Shown here piece by piece: positions 41,814-50,042 of a stretch of 64,000 nucleotides of DNA. Numbering within the stretch: the stretch's first letter is position 1; every line of letters begins with the position of its first letter. The DNA lies in contig NZ_JPSY01000001.1 in NCBI RefSeq assembly GCF_000763375.1, positions 1,240,001-1,304,000 on the forward strand. The letters are read 5' to 3'. A program made the position numbers and the translations under genes. The notes beneath the pieces were generated by a model that had not been told where the DNA came from, did not search any database, and worked only from the letters and a program-made list of their open reading frames with translations. Source of the stretch: Microbacterium profundi. Lineage in GTDB: Bacteria; Actinomycetota; Actinomycetes; Actinomycetales; Microbacteriaceae.

Positions 41814-42380
41814 TCACGCCGGGTGGCTCATCCCCTTGGTCAGGAGTTTCGCCCAATCCTCCGGGCGCCCCTCGAGCTGCGTCGTGACGATCAGATGGCA
41901 GAGTTGCCCGTAGGCGATGAAGCGCTGCACGTCGTCATCGGCGCCGCCGGAGCGACTCTTCGCGAAATTCGTCACGCGTGCGAGGCCGGCGCGGAGCGCC
42001 TCACCCACCACCGGGATGTCGGCGACGGATTGCGCATGCACCTGCAGCATCAGCAGCGTGCGGTCGCTGATCAGCTGCGCGTAGGCGTCTCCCATCGCGT
42101 CGAGGATGCCGTCGGGCGTCTGCTCCCCCGCAGCATCCGCCCCCTCTTCGAGAGCCGCGATGATCGCATCGAAGCACGCCTCGAGTGCGGCGATGAAGAG
42201 CGCCTCCTTGCCGGAGTAGAGCTTGAAGACGTACGCGGGGGAGATCTTCGCTTCGCGGGCGACATCGGCGACGGTCGTGGCGTAGTAGCCCCCGCGCGCG
42301 AACTCCGCCAGCGCCGCGGCGGCGACGACGGGCCGTCGCGCGTCGGCGGTCGAGAGGATCGAACTGCGGGTCGTCGGCAT
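41814..42380 (-). CDS. TetR-family repressor
   Basis: 188 residues from ATG (MPTTRSSILSTADAR). The HTH is TTVADVAREAKISPAYVFKL. The ligand domain is helical and acidic. Its operators, one before its own gene and one before the MFS gene 88 bases downstream, share GAGTGA/TCACTC half-sites, so it probably represses both. A longer upstream frame would place the operator inside the coding region and is rejected. Confidence 0.9.
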   Translation of the reverse strand: MPTTRSSILSTADARRPVVAAAALAEFARGGYYATTVADVAREAKISPAYVFKLYSGKEALFIAALEACFDAIIAALEEGADAAGEQTPDGILDAMGDAYAQLISDRTLLMLQVHAQSVADIPVVGEALRAGLARVTNFAKSRSGGADDDVQRFIAYGQLCHLIVTTQLEGRPEDWAKLLTKGMSHPA

Positions 42381-42382
42381 AT

Positions 42383-42402
42383 GAGTGACTGTACACTCAC
42401 TC
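42383..42402. promoter_or_regulatory. TetR operator before the tetR gene
   Basis: GAGTGACTGTACACTCACTC: GAGTG/CACTC arms three bases upstream of the start codon, matching the MFS operator, which implies autoregulation with a very short leader. Confidence 0.65.
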
Positions 42403-42487
42403 TGGTTGGAGGGCAAGCAGGAAACCTCGGGCGACGGCATCCGCCCGCAAGACGCGCGAGCGGCCGGCTTCGTATCCGACGCTGAGG

Positions 42488-42760
42488 TCAGTCGGGGACG
42501 GAGCGCACGACGCGAGCCGGCGATCCGACGACGATGGCCTGGGCCGGCACGTCTTTGGTGACGACGGATGCTGCAGCTACGACCGCGTCGTCTCCGATCG
42601 TGACGCCCGCGAGGATCGTGGCGTTGGCACCGATCCAGACGTTGCGTCCGATCGCCACCGGGGCGGGATGCATGTCAGCGCGGCGGCTCGCTGCGAGGTC
42701 GTGATTGAGCGTGGCTCGGCCAGAATATCTTCGATGTCCAAGGTGCGCCTCCTGCGTTGC
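42488..42760 (-). pseudogene. 5'-truncated hexapeptide acetyltransferase (LacA/Maa type)
   Basis: The frame ends with a clear left-handed beta-helix: [17 protein letters not shown], then [37 protein letters not shown] and VVGSPARVV. Intact enzymes have about 180 residues. Here the conserved part covers about 80, and upstream the frame turns into unrelated sequence without the acceptor-binding N-terminal half. Start codons at 42673 or earlier would give only a fragment. Most likely a relic. Confidence 0.65.
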
Positions 42761-42859
42761 GTTTCGTGACCAGTCTGGATCGTCCGGCCTGCGATAGCGA
42801 GCGGGGCCAGCCGCTCAGGCATCAGACCTTCGACGTGCGAGATGCTTCCGGTCCACGGC

Positions 42860-44203
42860 TCAGGCTGCGATGTCGAAGCGTGCGCGTCCGCCGAGCCTGG
42901 GGGTGCGAGCGGGATCGACGTGAACCGGTGGGATGAACCAGACCCGTGCATCCACACCTGTGCCGTCGATGCGGATGTCCCATCCGTTGTCGTGGATGCG
43001 ATGGTGGCAGCTATCGCATAGGAGTATCCCGTTGGAGAGGTCGGTTCGACCGTGATGACGTTTCCACCATCGCATGTGGTGCGCCTTGACCATTTCGGGC
43101 GAGAGGTTGCACATGGCGCATCCGCCGTCACGCTCGGCGAGAGCGAGGCGTTGCGCCTTCGTGAAGAAGCGCTTCTTCCGACCCCAGTCGAGGATCTCGC
43201 TGTCGCCGCCGAGAACGCACGGGATCACGCCGCCGTCAGCGGCCATCCGTCGGGCCGCTGCTGCGCTGATCGGCTGGTCGATGCCGTCGATCGTGGCGGT
43301 TCCCGTGGCGGAATCCAGGTCGTCGACGTGCATCCGGACGACGACGGTGGCTCCCGCGAGGGGAAGCTTCTCGCTCTTGCAGCCGAGCACGTGCGCGCAG
43401 AACAGGGCGAGCGCGTCGGCCTGCAACATGGGCACCGTGCGACGGTCGGCATCCGGAGCATCCGGATCGGGTGCGGCCTTACGGGCTGCGAATGCGGCGC
43501 TCACGTATCCGCGAAGTGCTGCGACGATCGGGGCACCGGTCTCGACGTCGAAGTTGCCGTTGAGATGCAACCGTCCGCCGCGCTCGAAGAACGTCAGCGA
43601 ACGCTTGCCGCGCTGCTCGTCCTCCCGCGGTTCGACACCATCAGGGTCGAGCCACGCTTCGATCCGCACGCCGAGCCGGCGGACTTCGTCGAGCCCGAGA
43701 CCGGGAGCAGCGTCGACCAGGAGCTTCTCGCCCTCGGCCGTGCGCCCGGGCCCGGCAGCGATGCGACACCGCTCTAGGACCGCGATGATCAACGCGGCCG
43801 CCTGCGCACTGAGAGTTCCTGCTTCCAAAGCCTCGCTCACCAGCGGATACTTCGCGGGCAACCGGGCACCGAGCAGATCAGTCCGCGCCGCCGTCGCCTC
43901 GCCCACCTTGATCAGTCGGATGGCGTCGCCGGTCGATACACCGGTGGACGCGGCGATCAGCTTCGCCGGCGAGCGGAACCCGTGCTGCTTCGCCAAGGAA
44001 TCCGCACCCAACTCTGCGCGGGACTCACTCGCGATCCCAGCAGCGACACCTACATGCACAGCATCCAGCCGACGCTGCAGTACGCCGATCGCATTCGTAA
44101 CCGCGATCAGCTGTTCTCTCGAAAGATCGTTCGAGTCGCCAGCATCCGCCCACACCTCGTCGAGGCGGGAGATCGCCTCGTGCAGACCGGTCAGCTTCGA
44201 CAT
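42860..44203 (-). CDS. DUF222 protein with C-terminal HNH endonuclease domain
   Basis: 447 residues. The DUF222 helical region (about 20-230) precedes an HNH nuclease: CAMCNLSPEMVKAHHMRWWK, then RTDLSNGILLCDSCHH. The two CxxC pairs bind zinc and the His-His catalyses metal-dependent cleavage. This family (formerly REP13E12-like) is multi-copy in actinobacteria, and its role is unsettled (mobile-element or DNA-uptake related). All HNH residues are present. Confidence 0.92.
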   Translation of the reverse strand: MSKLTGLHEAISRLDEVWADAGDSNDLSREQLIAVTNAIGVLQRRLDAVHVGVAAGIASESRAELGADSLAKQHGFRSPAKLIAASTGVSTGDAIRLIKVGEATAARTDLLGARLPAKYPLVSEALEAGTLSAQAAALIIAVLERCRIAAGPGRTAEGEKLLVDAAPGLGLDEVRRLGVRIEAWLDPDGVEPREDEQRGKRSLTFFERGGRLHLNGNFDVETGAPIVAALRGYVSAAFAARKAAPDPDAPDADRRTVPMLQADALALFCAHVLGCKSEKLPLAGATVVVRMHVDDLDSATGTATIDGIDQPISAAAARRMAADGGVIPCVLGGDSEILDWGRKKRFFTKAQRLALAERDGGCAMCNLSPEMVKAHHMRWWKRHHGRTDLSNGILLCDSCHHRIHDNGWDIRIDGTGVDARVWFIPPVHVDPARTPRLGGRARFDIAA

Positions 44204-44842
44204 AACTCAACGATACCGCAGTGTTCCGTCTTTGTCGAACATTAATTCGAACTTATGTTGAGATCGTCTCGATCCGCGCGCTCGCCGACGCGCACCGCTC
44301 AACCATGTATTCGCATCTATATACGAATCTGTAACCGACTCATCCTCCACAGCACGATCTGGCCGGACGCTGTCCCCGATTGCTGTATCCGGGTGGGGCC
44401 CAGCATCCACTCCACCCTTATCGTCATCGCATGAGAAGCTACTACGACGGCTACGTACACCCCTCCGCATCTGCGGTGACGGTCCTCATCAGCGCACCGG
44501 GCAAACCGACGCTGAATCGCATCATCGAAGTGCCCAGCGATGCACCGGATGCATGGCTCGCGAATGCCTTCCTGCTCTCTATCGGCGAAGATTCACTGAC
44601 CGATGACGATGTCGAGGATTTCCGTCTGCCGCAGGCGTACGAACCGCTGCTCTGGGGCTCGTACGGGAGATCCCCTTTTGACGACGAACCGAATCTCTCA
44701 CGTTCCTTCACCCTCCCCGGCGTCCCCCATGATCTCGAAGTGCACCGTCTTCACACGCGAGCTCCCGCCGTGGGCGAACCGAAAGTCGCCATCATCGAGC
44801 ACGACGATCCAGCCCCCACTCCGGTGAGCGCTGCGCACGATC

Positions 44843-44900
44843 GCACGAGCACGAGCACGAGTCCGAGCACGAGCACGAGCACGAGTCCGAGCACGAGCAC
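44843..44900 (+). repeat. Hexanucleotide repeat GAGCAC/GAGTCC at the frameshift
   Basis: About nine tandem hexamers. In one frame they encode Ser-Thr pairs, in the other Glu-His. Slippage by one base here could explain the broken frame. Confidence 0.75.
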
Positions 44901-45644
44901 AGTTCCGGTCAACGTGAACTGGCAGACATCGACCGCCTCATTGAGCGTTCGCGAAGTGAACACAGAGCTCGCCGACCAGTACGGCGTCGTACGCCGCGCT
45001 TCGACCGTTCACTGGTCGTCGATCTCGGGCATGGCGTATCGTCCGGCTGCCTGCTGGTAGGACTGCTGCGGGCACTCCCACCTGTTCGGCGCCTTGCGCT
45101 GCGCGCGCACCTTCGGGAGACCGGGTTGCTGGATCGGCCGGTATTCAGCGAGGCCGACGCCGCCGCGTTGTCCGCAGGACTGAGAGCTCTCATCGATCGC
45201 ATCGGCTCAGATGGCTTGGAGCAGTCGGAGAACGGCTGGTTGTCCGACGATGCTCTTCGCGATGTGGAACAGGCGCTCGGGTGGACGTCCGAGCTTCACG
45301 TTCGACTCGCATCCGCGCGCGGATCGGATGAGTCCATTGGCGCTTCGCTTCTATCGACCGCGCGCGAGCTCCGACTTCTCCGGCGTCTCAAGGGACGTAT
45401 CATCCTCACGAACATGGCGAAAGCGCTCCGCGCCCGTCCGACCGGATTCGTCCCTCATCTCGCGAACCACGCAACACGCGGCGCTGGTCAATCCGGCTAT
45501 CTCCACTCCCAGGACAGCCACGAATCACAGCTGATCATCGCGCTGACGCTGCTGTCGATCGCCGACGGCTCGGCGCAATCGCGCGCGGACGTGGTGGACG
45601 TCGTCGCGCGCGGCGTCGCAGTACTCGAGCGCCATGCGGCCCCG

Positions 45645-45748
45645 TACGGGGGCTACGGGAACTACGGGGGCTACGGGGGCTACGGGAACTACGGGGTCTA
45701 CGGGGACTACGGGGACTACGGGGACTACGGGGACTACGGGGACTACGG
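45645..45748 (+). repeat. 9-bp coding microsatellite encoding Tyr-Gly-X repeats
   Basis: About eleven units of GGGGACTAC-like sequence give the tripeptide pattern YGN/YGG/YGD, ending in five identical YGD units. Copy number changes would keep the frame. Confidence 0.88.
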
Positions 45749-45976
45749 CGCCGAACGCTATTGGCATGAGTATCCCGGAGATGACGCCTTGTCCTCCGAG
45801 AACAACATCGCAGCCATCGTCGACAGAACATTGGACCGGCTTGAGCTACCGGGCCGCCCCGAATCGTTCAGCGAGTTCACGCCGGCCGTGAGGAGGCTCG
45901 CCCATGCTGCATTGCTCTGACCGACTCGCGTTCGTGCTCTCGACCCGCGCACCACGTGCCGCATCCCCTCAGCCGG

Positions 45977-47182
45977 TCAAGCGGTCCGTCGCCGCTCCAG
46001 CACCCCGGCGCACACGATCGCCACAACCCCGGCGATCGGCACGACGATCAGCCCCGCGCGCAGCCCCGCATTGTCGGCGATGAATCCGACGAACGGAGGC
46101 GAGAGCAGGAAACCCAGTCGCAGCAGCCACGACACGATCGTGAGGCCGGCGTCGTGCCGCAGTCCCGGCAGCGCGTCGGCGGCCTGCATCGCGGCGGGGA
46201 TGAGCGTGGCGCTGCCGAACCCGGCGACCGCGAAGCCCAGGATCGTGCCTGGAATCGTCGGGAAAGCCAGGGCCAGACCCATTCCGACGGCGATGAGGAG
46301 TCCACCGGCCCGCGCGACGGCACGCTGCCCGAAGCGGTCGACCATGCGGTCGCCGATCATCCGTCCGATGAACTGCGCGCCGACCAGGGCGATATATCCG
46401 GTGGTGGCGATCGCTGCCGGGGCGGCGAGATCCGCGCCCAGGTAGAGGGTCGCCCACGACATTCCGGCATCCTCGACGATGGCGCCGGCGATCGAGAGCA
46501 GCACGAGCGCGGAGATGACGAACACGGTCTTCCCCGAGATGCCGCGACGCAGCGCACCGCTGATCTCCGATCCACCGGCGATCGCCTCCTCCTCCGTCAC
46601 GTCGTCGCGCCCCGGCAGGCACATGCGCAGCGCGACGAGCGAGAGCAGGCAGAACACGACGGCCGAGATGCCGAGATGGATGCCGAGGGGCAGAGCGAGC
46701 GCGATCGCAACGGCCGACATCGATCCGCCCAGCACCGCGCCGATCGACCAGATCGCGTGGAAGGAGTTGATGATCGAGCGTCCGTAGCCGCGCTGCACGC
46801 GAAGGCTGTGCGCGTTCTGGCCGACGTCGGTGATCGCATCCGCCGCTCCGCCGAGGAAGAGGCCGAGCGCGAAGAACACGGCCGACGGCGCGAGGCCCGC
46901 CGCGAGGATGCCGAGGCTGGTGAGGATCGTGCCGACCACCGCGACCTTCGCCGACCCGAAGCGGCGGATGAGCACGGCGGCTCCGAGCCCTGCGACCATC
47001 GCGCCGGCGGGGAACGCCGCGATCGCGAGCCCGTAGGCTGCGGCGTCGAGGCCGAGCTGCACCTTGATCTCGGGGTAGCGCGGCAGGATGTTGGCGAACA
47101 GCGCGCCGTTGGTGAGGAAGAGGATCGCGACGCCGACGCGTGCGCGCCGCACGGCCGGGGCGACGGTGGTCGTGCTGGGCAT
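45977..47182 (-). CDS. MFS transporter
   Basis: 401 residues, 12 predicted membrane segments, starting MPSTTTVAPAVRRARVGVAI; GTG two codons earlier is possible. It has IRRFGSAKVAVVGTI in the 2-3 loop and a repeated MRMIGDRMVDRFGQRAV-like loop (GRMIGDRMVDRFGQRAVAR) in the second half. It resembles the fucose/sugar-or-drug MFS group with GGAADAITDVGQNAHSLRVQ, sometimes seen in putative fucose permease-like exporters. Substrate unassigned. The winged-helix gene at 47213 is upstream on the same strand, 30 bases away. Confidence 0.88.
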   Translation of the reverse strand: MPSTTTVAPAVRRARVGVAILFLTNGALFANILPRYPEIKVQLGLDAAAYGLAIAAFPAGAMVAGLGAAVLIRRFGSAKVAVVGTILTSLGILAAGLAPSAVFFALGLFLGGAADAITDVGQNAHSLRVQRGYGRSIINSFHAIWSIGAVLGGSMSAVAIALALPLGIHLGISAVVFCLLSLVALRMCLPGRDDVTEEEAIAGGSEISGALRRGISGKTVFVISALVLLSIAGAIVEDAGMSWATLYLGADLAAPAAIATTGYIALVGAQFIGRMIGDRMVDRFGQRAVARAGGLLIAVGMGLALAFPTIPGTILGFAVAGFGSATLIPAAMQAADALPGLRHDAGLTIVSWLLRLGFLLSPPFVGFIADNAGLRAGLIVVPIAGVVAIVCAGVLERRRTA

Positions 47183-47212
47183 ATGCACCAGCCTAGGTGG
47201 GGCGCGGATGCC

Positions 47213-47518
47213 TCAGCTCTGCAGCACCGAATCCAACAGCCCGGGGAACAGGGCATCGAGGTCGTCGCGCCGCAGCGTCAGCATCCGCCGTCTGCCGTTG
47301 GGCTCGTTGCGGATGACGCCGGCCTCGCGCAGCACCTTCATGAAATGCGACTTGGTCGACTTCGGCAGGTTCGGGTCGGTGGCGTGGCAGGCGGCCATGT
47401 CGAGCGGGCCGGCCGCGAGCTGGCGTGCGATCGCGAGGCGCTCGGGGTCGCTGAGCGCGAAGAGCACGTCCGTCAGGTTGATGTCGGAGCGCTCCGGATG
47501 CTGCAGATCACCGGGCAT
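47213..47518 (-). CDS. Winged-helix (ArsR-like) regulator
   Basis: 101 residues: VLFALSDPERLAIARQLAAG is the ArsR opening helix, ATDPNLPKSTKSHFMKVLREA the recognition part (written here in two overlapping segments of the same helix pair), and RNEPNGRRRMLTL the wing. No metal ligands. It lies between two MFS genes, one downstream on the same strand and one divergent. The triple 14-bp repeat in the divergent promoter is its likely binding region. Confidence 0.85.
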   Translation of the reverse strand: MPGDLQHPERSDINLTDVLFALSDPERLAIARQLAAGPLDMAACHATDPNLPKSTKSHFMKVLREAGVIRNEPNGRRRMLTLRRDDLDALFPGLLDSVLQS

Positions 47519-47580
47519 GGTTCGATAATAGTTGAACAATTGCCGATGGTCGAGTACGCTCCGATAGTTCGATGATTCTC

Positions 47581-47622
47581 GAACCGAAAGATTCGAACCG
47601 AAAGATTCGAACCGAAAGATTC
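47581..47622 (+). repeat. Three perfect 14-bp direct repeats before the divergent MFS gene
   Basis: GAACCGAAAGATTC three times in a row, head to tail, ending 19 bases before the MFS start. Each unit also contains the GAA/TTC inverted ends, and GATTCTCGAAC flanks it. A likely repressor array. Confidence 0.85.
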
Positions 47623-47641
47623 TCGAACTCGAGGAGCGCGC

Positions 47642-48874
47642 ATGACCACGACCGAACCGATCACCGTCCGGCAGACCGGTCCGGCCGCCGCGCCCATCAC
47701 ACGCACGACCCGCGCACGGTTCGGGTTCGCGCTGGCGGTCGTGGCGCAGATCCTGATGATGACCGGCGCGAGCGCTCCGTCGCCGTTCTATCCGGTTCTC
47801 GCCGAGCAGATCGGCTTCGCCCCGATCGTGATCACCGCCGTGTTCGCGGTCTACGCCATCGCACTTCTTCTCACGCTGCTCACGGCCGGGGCGCTGTCTG
47901 ATCACGTCGGCCGCCGTCCGGTCGCGATCGTCGGGCTCGTACTCCTGGCCGGCAGCATGCTGCTCTTCTCGCACGCGGATTCCGTGGCCCTGCTCTTCAT
48001 GGCGCGCATCACCCAGGGCATCGCGAGTGGACTGCTGCTCTCGGCCCTCTCGGCTGCGGTGCTCGACCTCGCACACCCCGCCCGCGCGTCGACCGCGGCG
48101 CTGTGGAATGCGCTCGCACCCGGCATCGGCCTCGCCACCGGCGCGCTCCTGTCGGGAGCCGCCCTCGACATCATGGGCGAACCGCTGCTCGATGTCTTCG
48201 TGCCGCTCACCGCCGCCTACGTCATCCTCGCGGTGCTCTTCTTCTTCGCACCGGAGACCGCGCCGAAGAAGCCGGGAGTCTGGGCTTCGCTGCAGTTCCG
48301 CCTGTCGGTTCCGCAGGCGATCCGGGCGGACTTCTGGCGCGCGGCCCCCGCCATCGTCGCGGGCTGGGCGACCGGCGGACTGTTCCTCTCCCTCGGCGCG
48401 AACATCGTGCGGGGCGAGCTCGGCGGCGTCGCGCACATCTGGCAGGGACTCGGCGTCGCGATCCTCACCGGCGTCGGAGCGATCACGGCGTTCCTCCTGC
48501 GCAAGCGCTCGCCCCGCACGATCACGATCTTCGGCACCGCAGCCCTCGCCGTCGGCACGGCGATGTCGCTCGGCGCCCTCGCGCTCGGTTCGCTCCCGGC
48601 CTATCTCATCGCCGCCGGCGTGACCGGAATGGGCTTCGGCACCGCGTTCTCGGGCGTGATCGCATCGCTCGCGCCGCGCATCCCCGCCACGGAGCGCGCC
48701 GACACGTTCGCGGTCATCTTCCTTCTCGCGTACCTCGCGTTCGGCATCCCCGCCGTCATCGCCGGGATGCTGGTGGGCGTCGTCGGGCTCGGCGCGGTGT
48801 GCGTAGGCTACGGCGTGGTCGTCATCGCGCTCTCGCTGCTCGCGCTGGTGTTCAGGGTGCGCATGCCCGAGTGA
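47642..48874 (+). CDS. MFS transporter divergent from the winged-helix gene
   Basis: 410 residues with 12 predicted membrane segments. The 2-3 loop reads ALSDHVGRRPVAIVGLVL, with ITQGIASGLLLSALSAAVLD in helix 4. The first 30 residues are hydrophilic. It resembles drug/inner-membrane exporters of the DHA1 type (YbjJ/Bcr-like). It starts 19 bases after the 14-bp repeat array, with GAGGAG as ribosome site, and is probably controlled by the regulator at 47213. Confidence 0.9.
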   Translation: MTTTEPITVRQTGPAAAPITRTTRARFGFALAVVAQILMMTGASAPSPFYPVLAEQIGFAPIVITAVFAVYAIALLLTLLTAGALSDHVGRRPVAIVGLVLLAGSMLLFSHADSVALLFMARITQGIASGLLLSALSAAVLDLAHPARASTAALWNALAPGIGLATGALLSGAALDIMGEPLLDVFVPLTAAYVILAVLFFFAPETAPKKPGVWASLQFRLSVPQAIRADFWRAAPAIVAGWATGGLFLSLGANIVRGELGGVAHIWQGLGVAILTGVGAITAFLLRKRSPRTITIFGTAALAVGTAMSLGALALGSLPAYLIAAGVTGMGFGTAFSGVIASLAPRIPATERADTFAVIFLLAYLAFGIPAVIAGMLVGVVGLGAVCVGYGVVVIALSLLALVFRVRMPE

Positions 48875-48893
48875 GGATAGCGTGCAGAGCGAA

Positions 48894-50042
48894 TCATCTC
48901 GGCAGGCGCTCCAGCGCCCACGTCCAGTCCACCCGCTCCTGTTCCAACCGCAACCGCTCGCCGTGCCGATCGGTGACCAGCGCCGCATAGACGTCGGTGT
49001 CTTCCGGCGCGAGGTGCGTGAGCGCAGCGCTCGTCGGCTTCTCCTCCCGACCCCATCGCTCACGATGTGCGTGCAGCGTGGTGAAGTCCATCAGCACGGA
49101 CCTGACCTGCGGCAGCCGTGATCGCACGCGGTTCAGAATCGCGAAGCCATGCGTGTCGATGTCGCCCCAATATGCGACGGGAACATCCCTCAGCCAGCGC
49201 AGGGACGCAGGATTACCGGCGTCGTACCCCTTGCCCCACAGGACGACGCCGCTCTCAGGAATGGGTGCGGCGAGATACGTCGCTTCGTTCTCGATGATCA
49301 GGGCCTGACTCGCCGACGAGACGGCCGAATCGAGTTCGTCGAGCCGGAAGACACCCTCCGTGAATCCGCTGGGGAATCCGAACACTCGAGGATCGAAGCG
49401 CAACCTGACTGTGGCGGGTCGCCGTGCGAAGCCGAGCGATTGCGTGAAAGCATCCGCACCGGCCGGAACGCCGAGCATGCCGGCAAGCACGCCTCGCCTG
49501 CGCTCGATGAGCTTCGTGTCGACTCCCGGCGCAGTGACCTCCCGTAGAAACCGTCCTGCACCGCTTTCCCGGCTGATCCACTCGAGCGCCGCCAGAATCT
49601 CGGACCAGTCATCGGCTGCGGCGAGCGCCGCGTGCGGATGCTGAAGCACCCAGCCCCGCGCTTGAGCCGGAGCTTGTCCGAACAACGAGACGAAACGCCG
49701 CACCTCCGCCCCCACGCCGAGAAGCGCCCACGCCTGCTGCGCGGTGGAGATGACCGCGCGCATCGGGATGCGCGATTTCCCCACGTGCCGGCCACCGACC
49801 TCGCCGAACACGAGCTCGAAGTGCGCCCCGTCGCGCGAGGCGCGGATCAGTTCGTTCGCCCACCGACGCGCCTCATCCACCCGGTCGCCCAGGTCAGACG
49901 ACGATGGCCCGCGCAGCGGCAGCTCGATCGGCGCGAACTCCCCCTCGACCGCAACGCGCAGCAGCGTGCCGTCGGTCCAGCGCCTGCGCACCCGCGCTGC
50001 GACGTCGGAAGGCGTCGTCCACGATGATGCGGCGGCGCTCAC
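48894..50042 (-). CDS. jetD: Wadjet system subunit JetD (Toprim-like nuclease)
   Basis: 382 residues from GTG overlapping the JetC stop (GTGA). N-terminal DUF3322 and C-terminal DUF2220 toprim-like parts: the acidic Glu in LIIENEATYLA and the Asp-x-Asp of YWGDIDTHGFAILNRV, with RLEQERVDW near the end. JetD cleaves circular plasmid DNA once the SMC-type complex has extruded and stalled on it. All acidic residues expected of the nuclease site are present. It closes the four-gene unit. Confidence 0.93.
   Translation of the reverse strand: MSAAASSWTTPSDVAARVRRRWTDGTLLRVAVEGEFAPIELPLRGPSSSDLGDRVDEARRWANELIRASRDGAHFELVFGEVGGRHVGKSRIPMRAVISTAQQAWALLGVGAEVRRFVSLFGQAPAQARGWVLQHPHAALAAADDWSEILAALEWISRESGAGRFLREVTAPGVDTKLIERRRGVLAGMLGVPAGADAFTQSLGFARRPATVRLRFDPRVFGFPSGFTEGVFRLDELDSAVSSASQALIIENEATYLAAPIPESGVVLWGKGYDAGNPASLRWLRDVPVAYWGDIDTHGFAILNRVRSRLPQVRSVLMDFTTLHAHRERWGREEKPTSAALTHLAPEDTDVYAALVTDRHGERLRLEQERVDWTWALERLPR

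Larger units (their letters stand above)
44431..45920 (+). pseudogene. Frameshifted hypothetical gene (pRiA4b ORF-3-like?) with tandem repeats
   Basis: Two frames complement each other. The first (MRSYYDGYVHPSASAVTVL) runs to 45060. The second carries plausible protein from at least 44917 (ELADIDRLIERSRSEHR, VVDLGHGVSSGCLLVGLL) through to 45920. The switch falls in a run of GAGCAC/GAGTCC hexamers (about 44843-44900). The first part resembles plasmid pRiA4b ORF-3-like proteins, but weakly. The second contains helical sequence (LLRRLKGRIILTNMAKAL) and a Tyr-Gly repeat. A single-base indel would restore one protein of about 495 residues. Two separate genes are the alternative, with a TTG start at 45126. 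Confidence 0.6.

Noticed and set aside
45645-45748. Possible CRISPR array
   Set aside because: The repeats are 9 bp without unique spacers and lie in a coding frame.
45956-47575. 539-residue plus-strand frame rich in Arg, Asp and Glu
   Set aside because: Antisense of an MFS gene and a regulator; composition is that of a shadow frame.
47581-47622. Possible iteron-type replication origin
   Set aside because: Only three units and directly before an MFS start; no rep or parA gene nearby, so a regulatory array is simpler.
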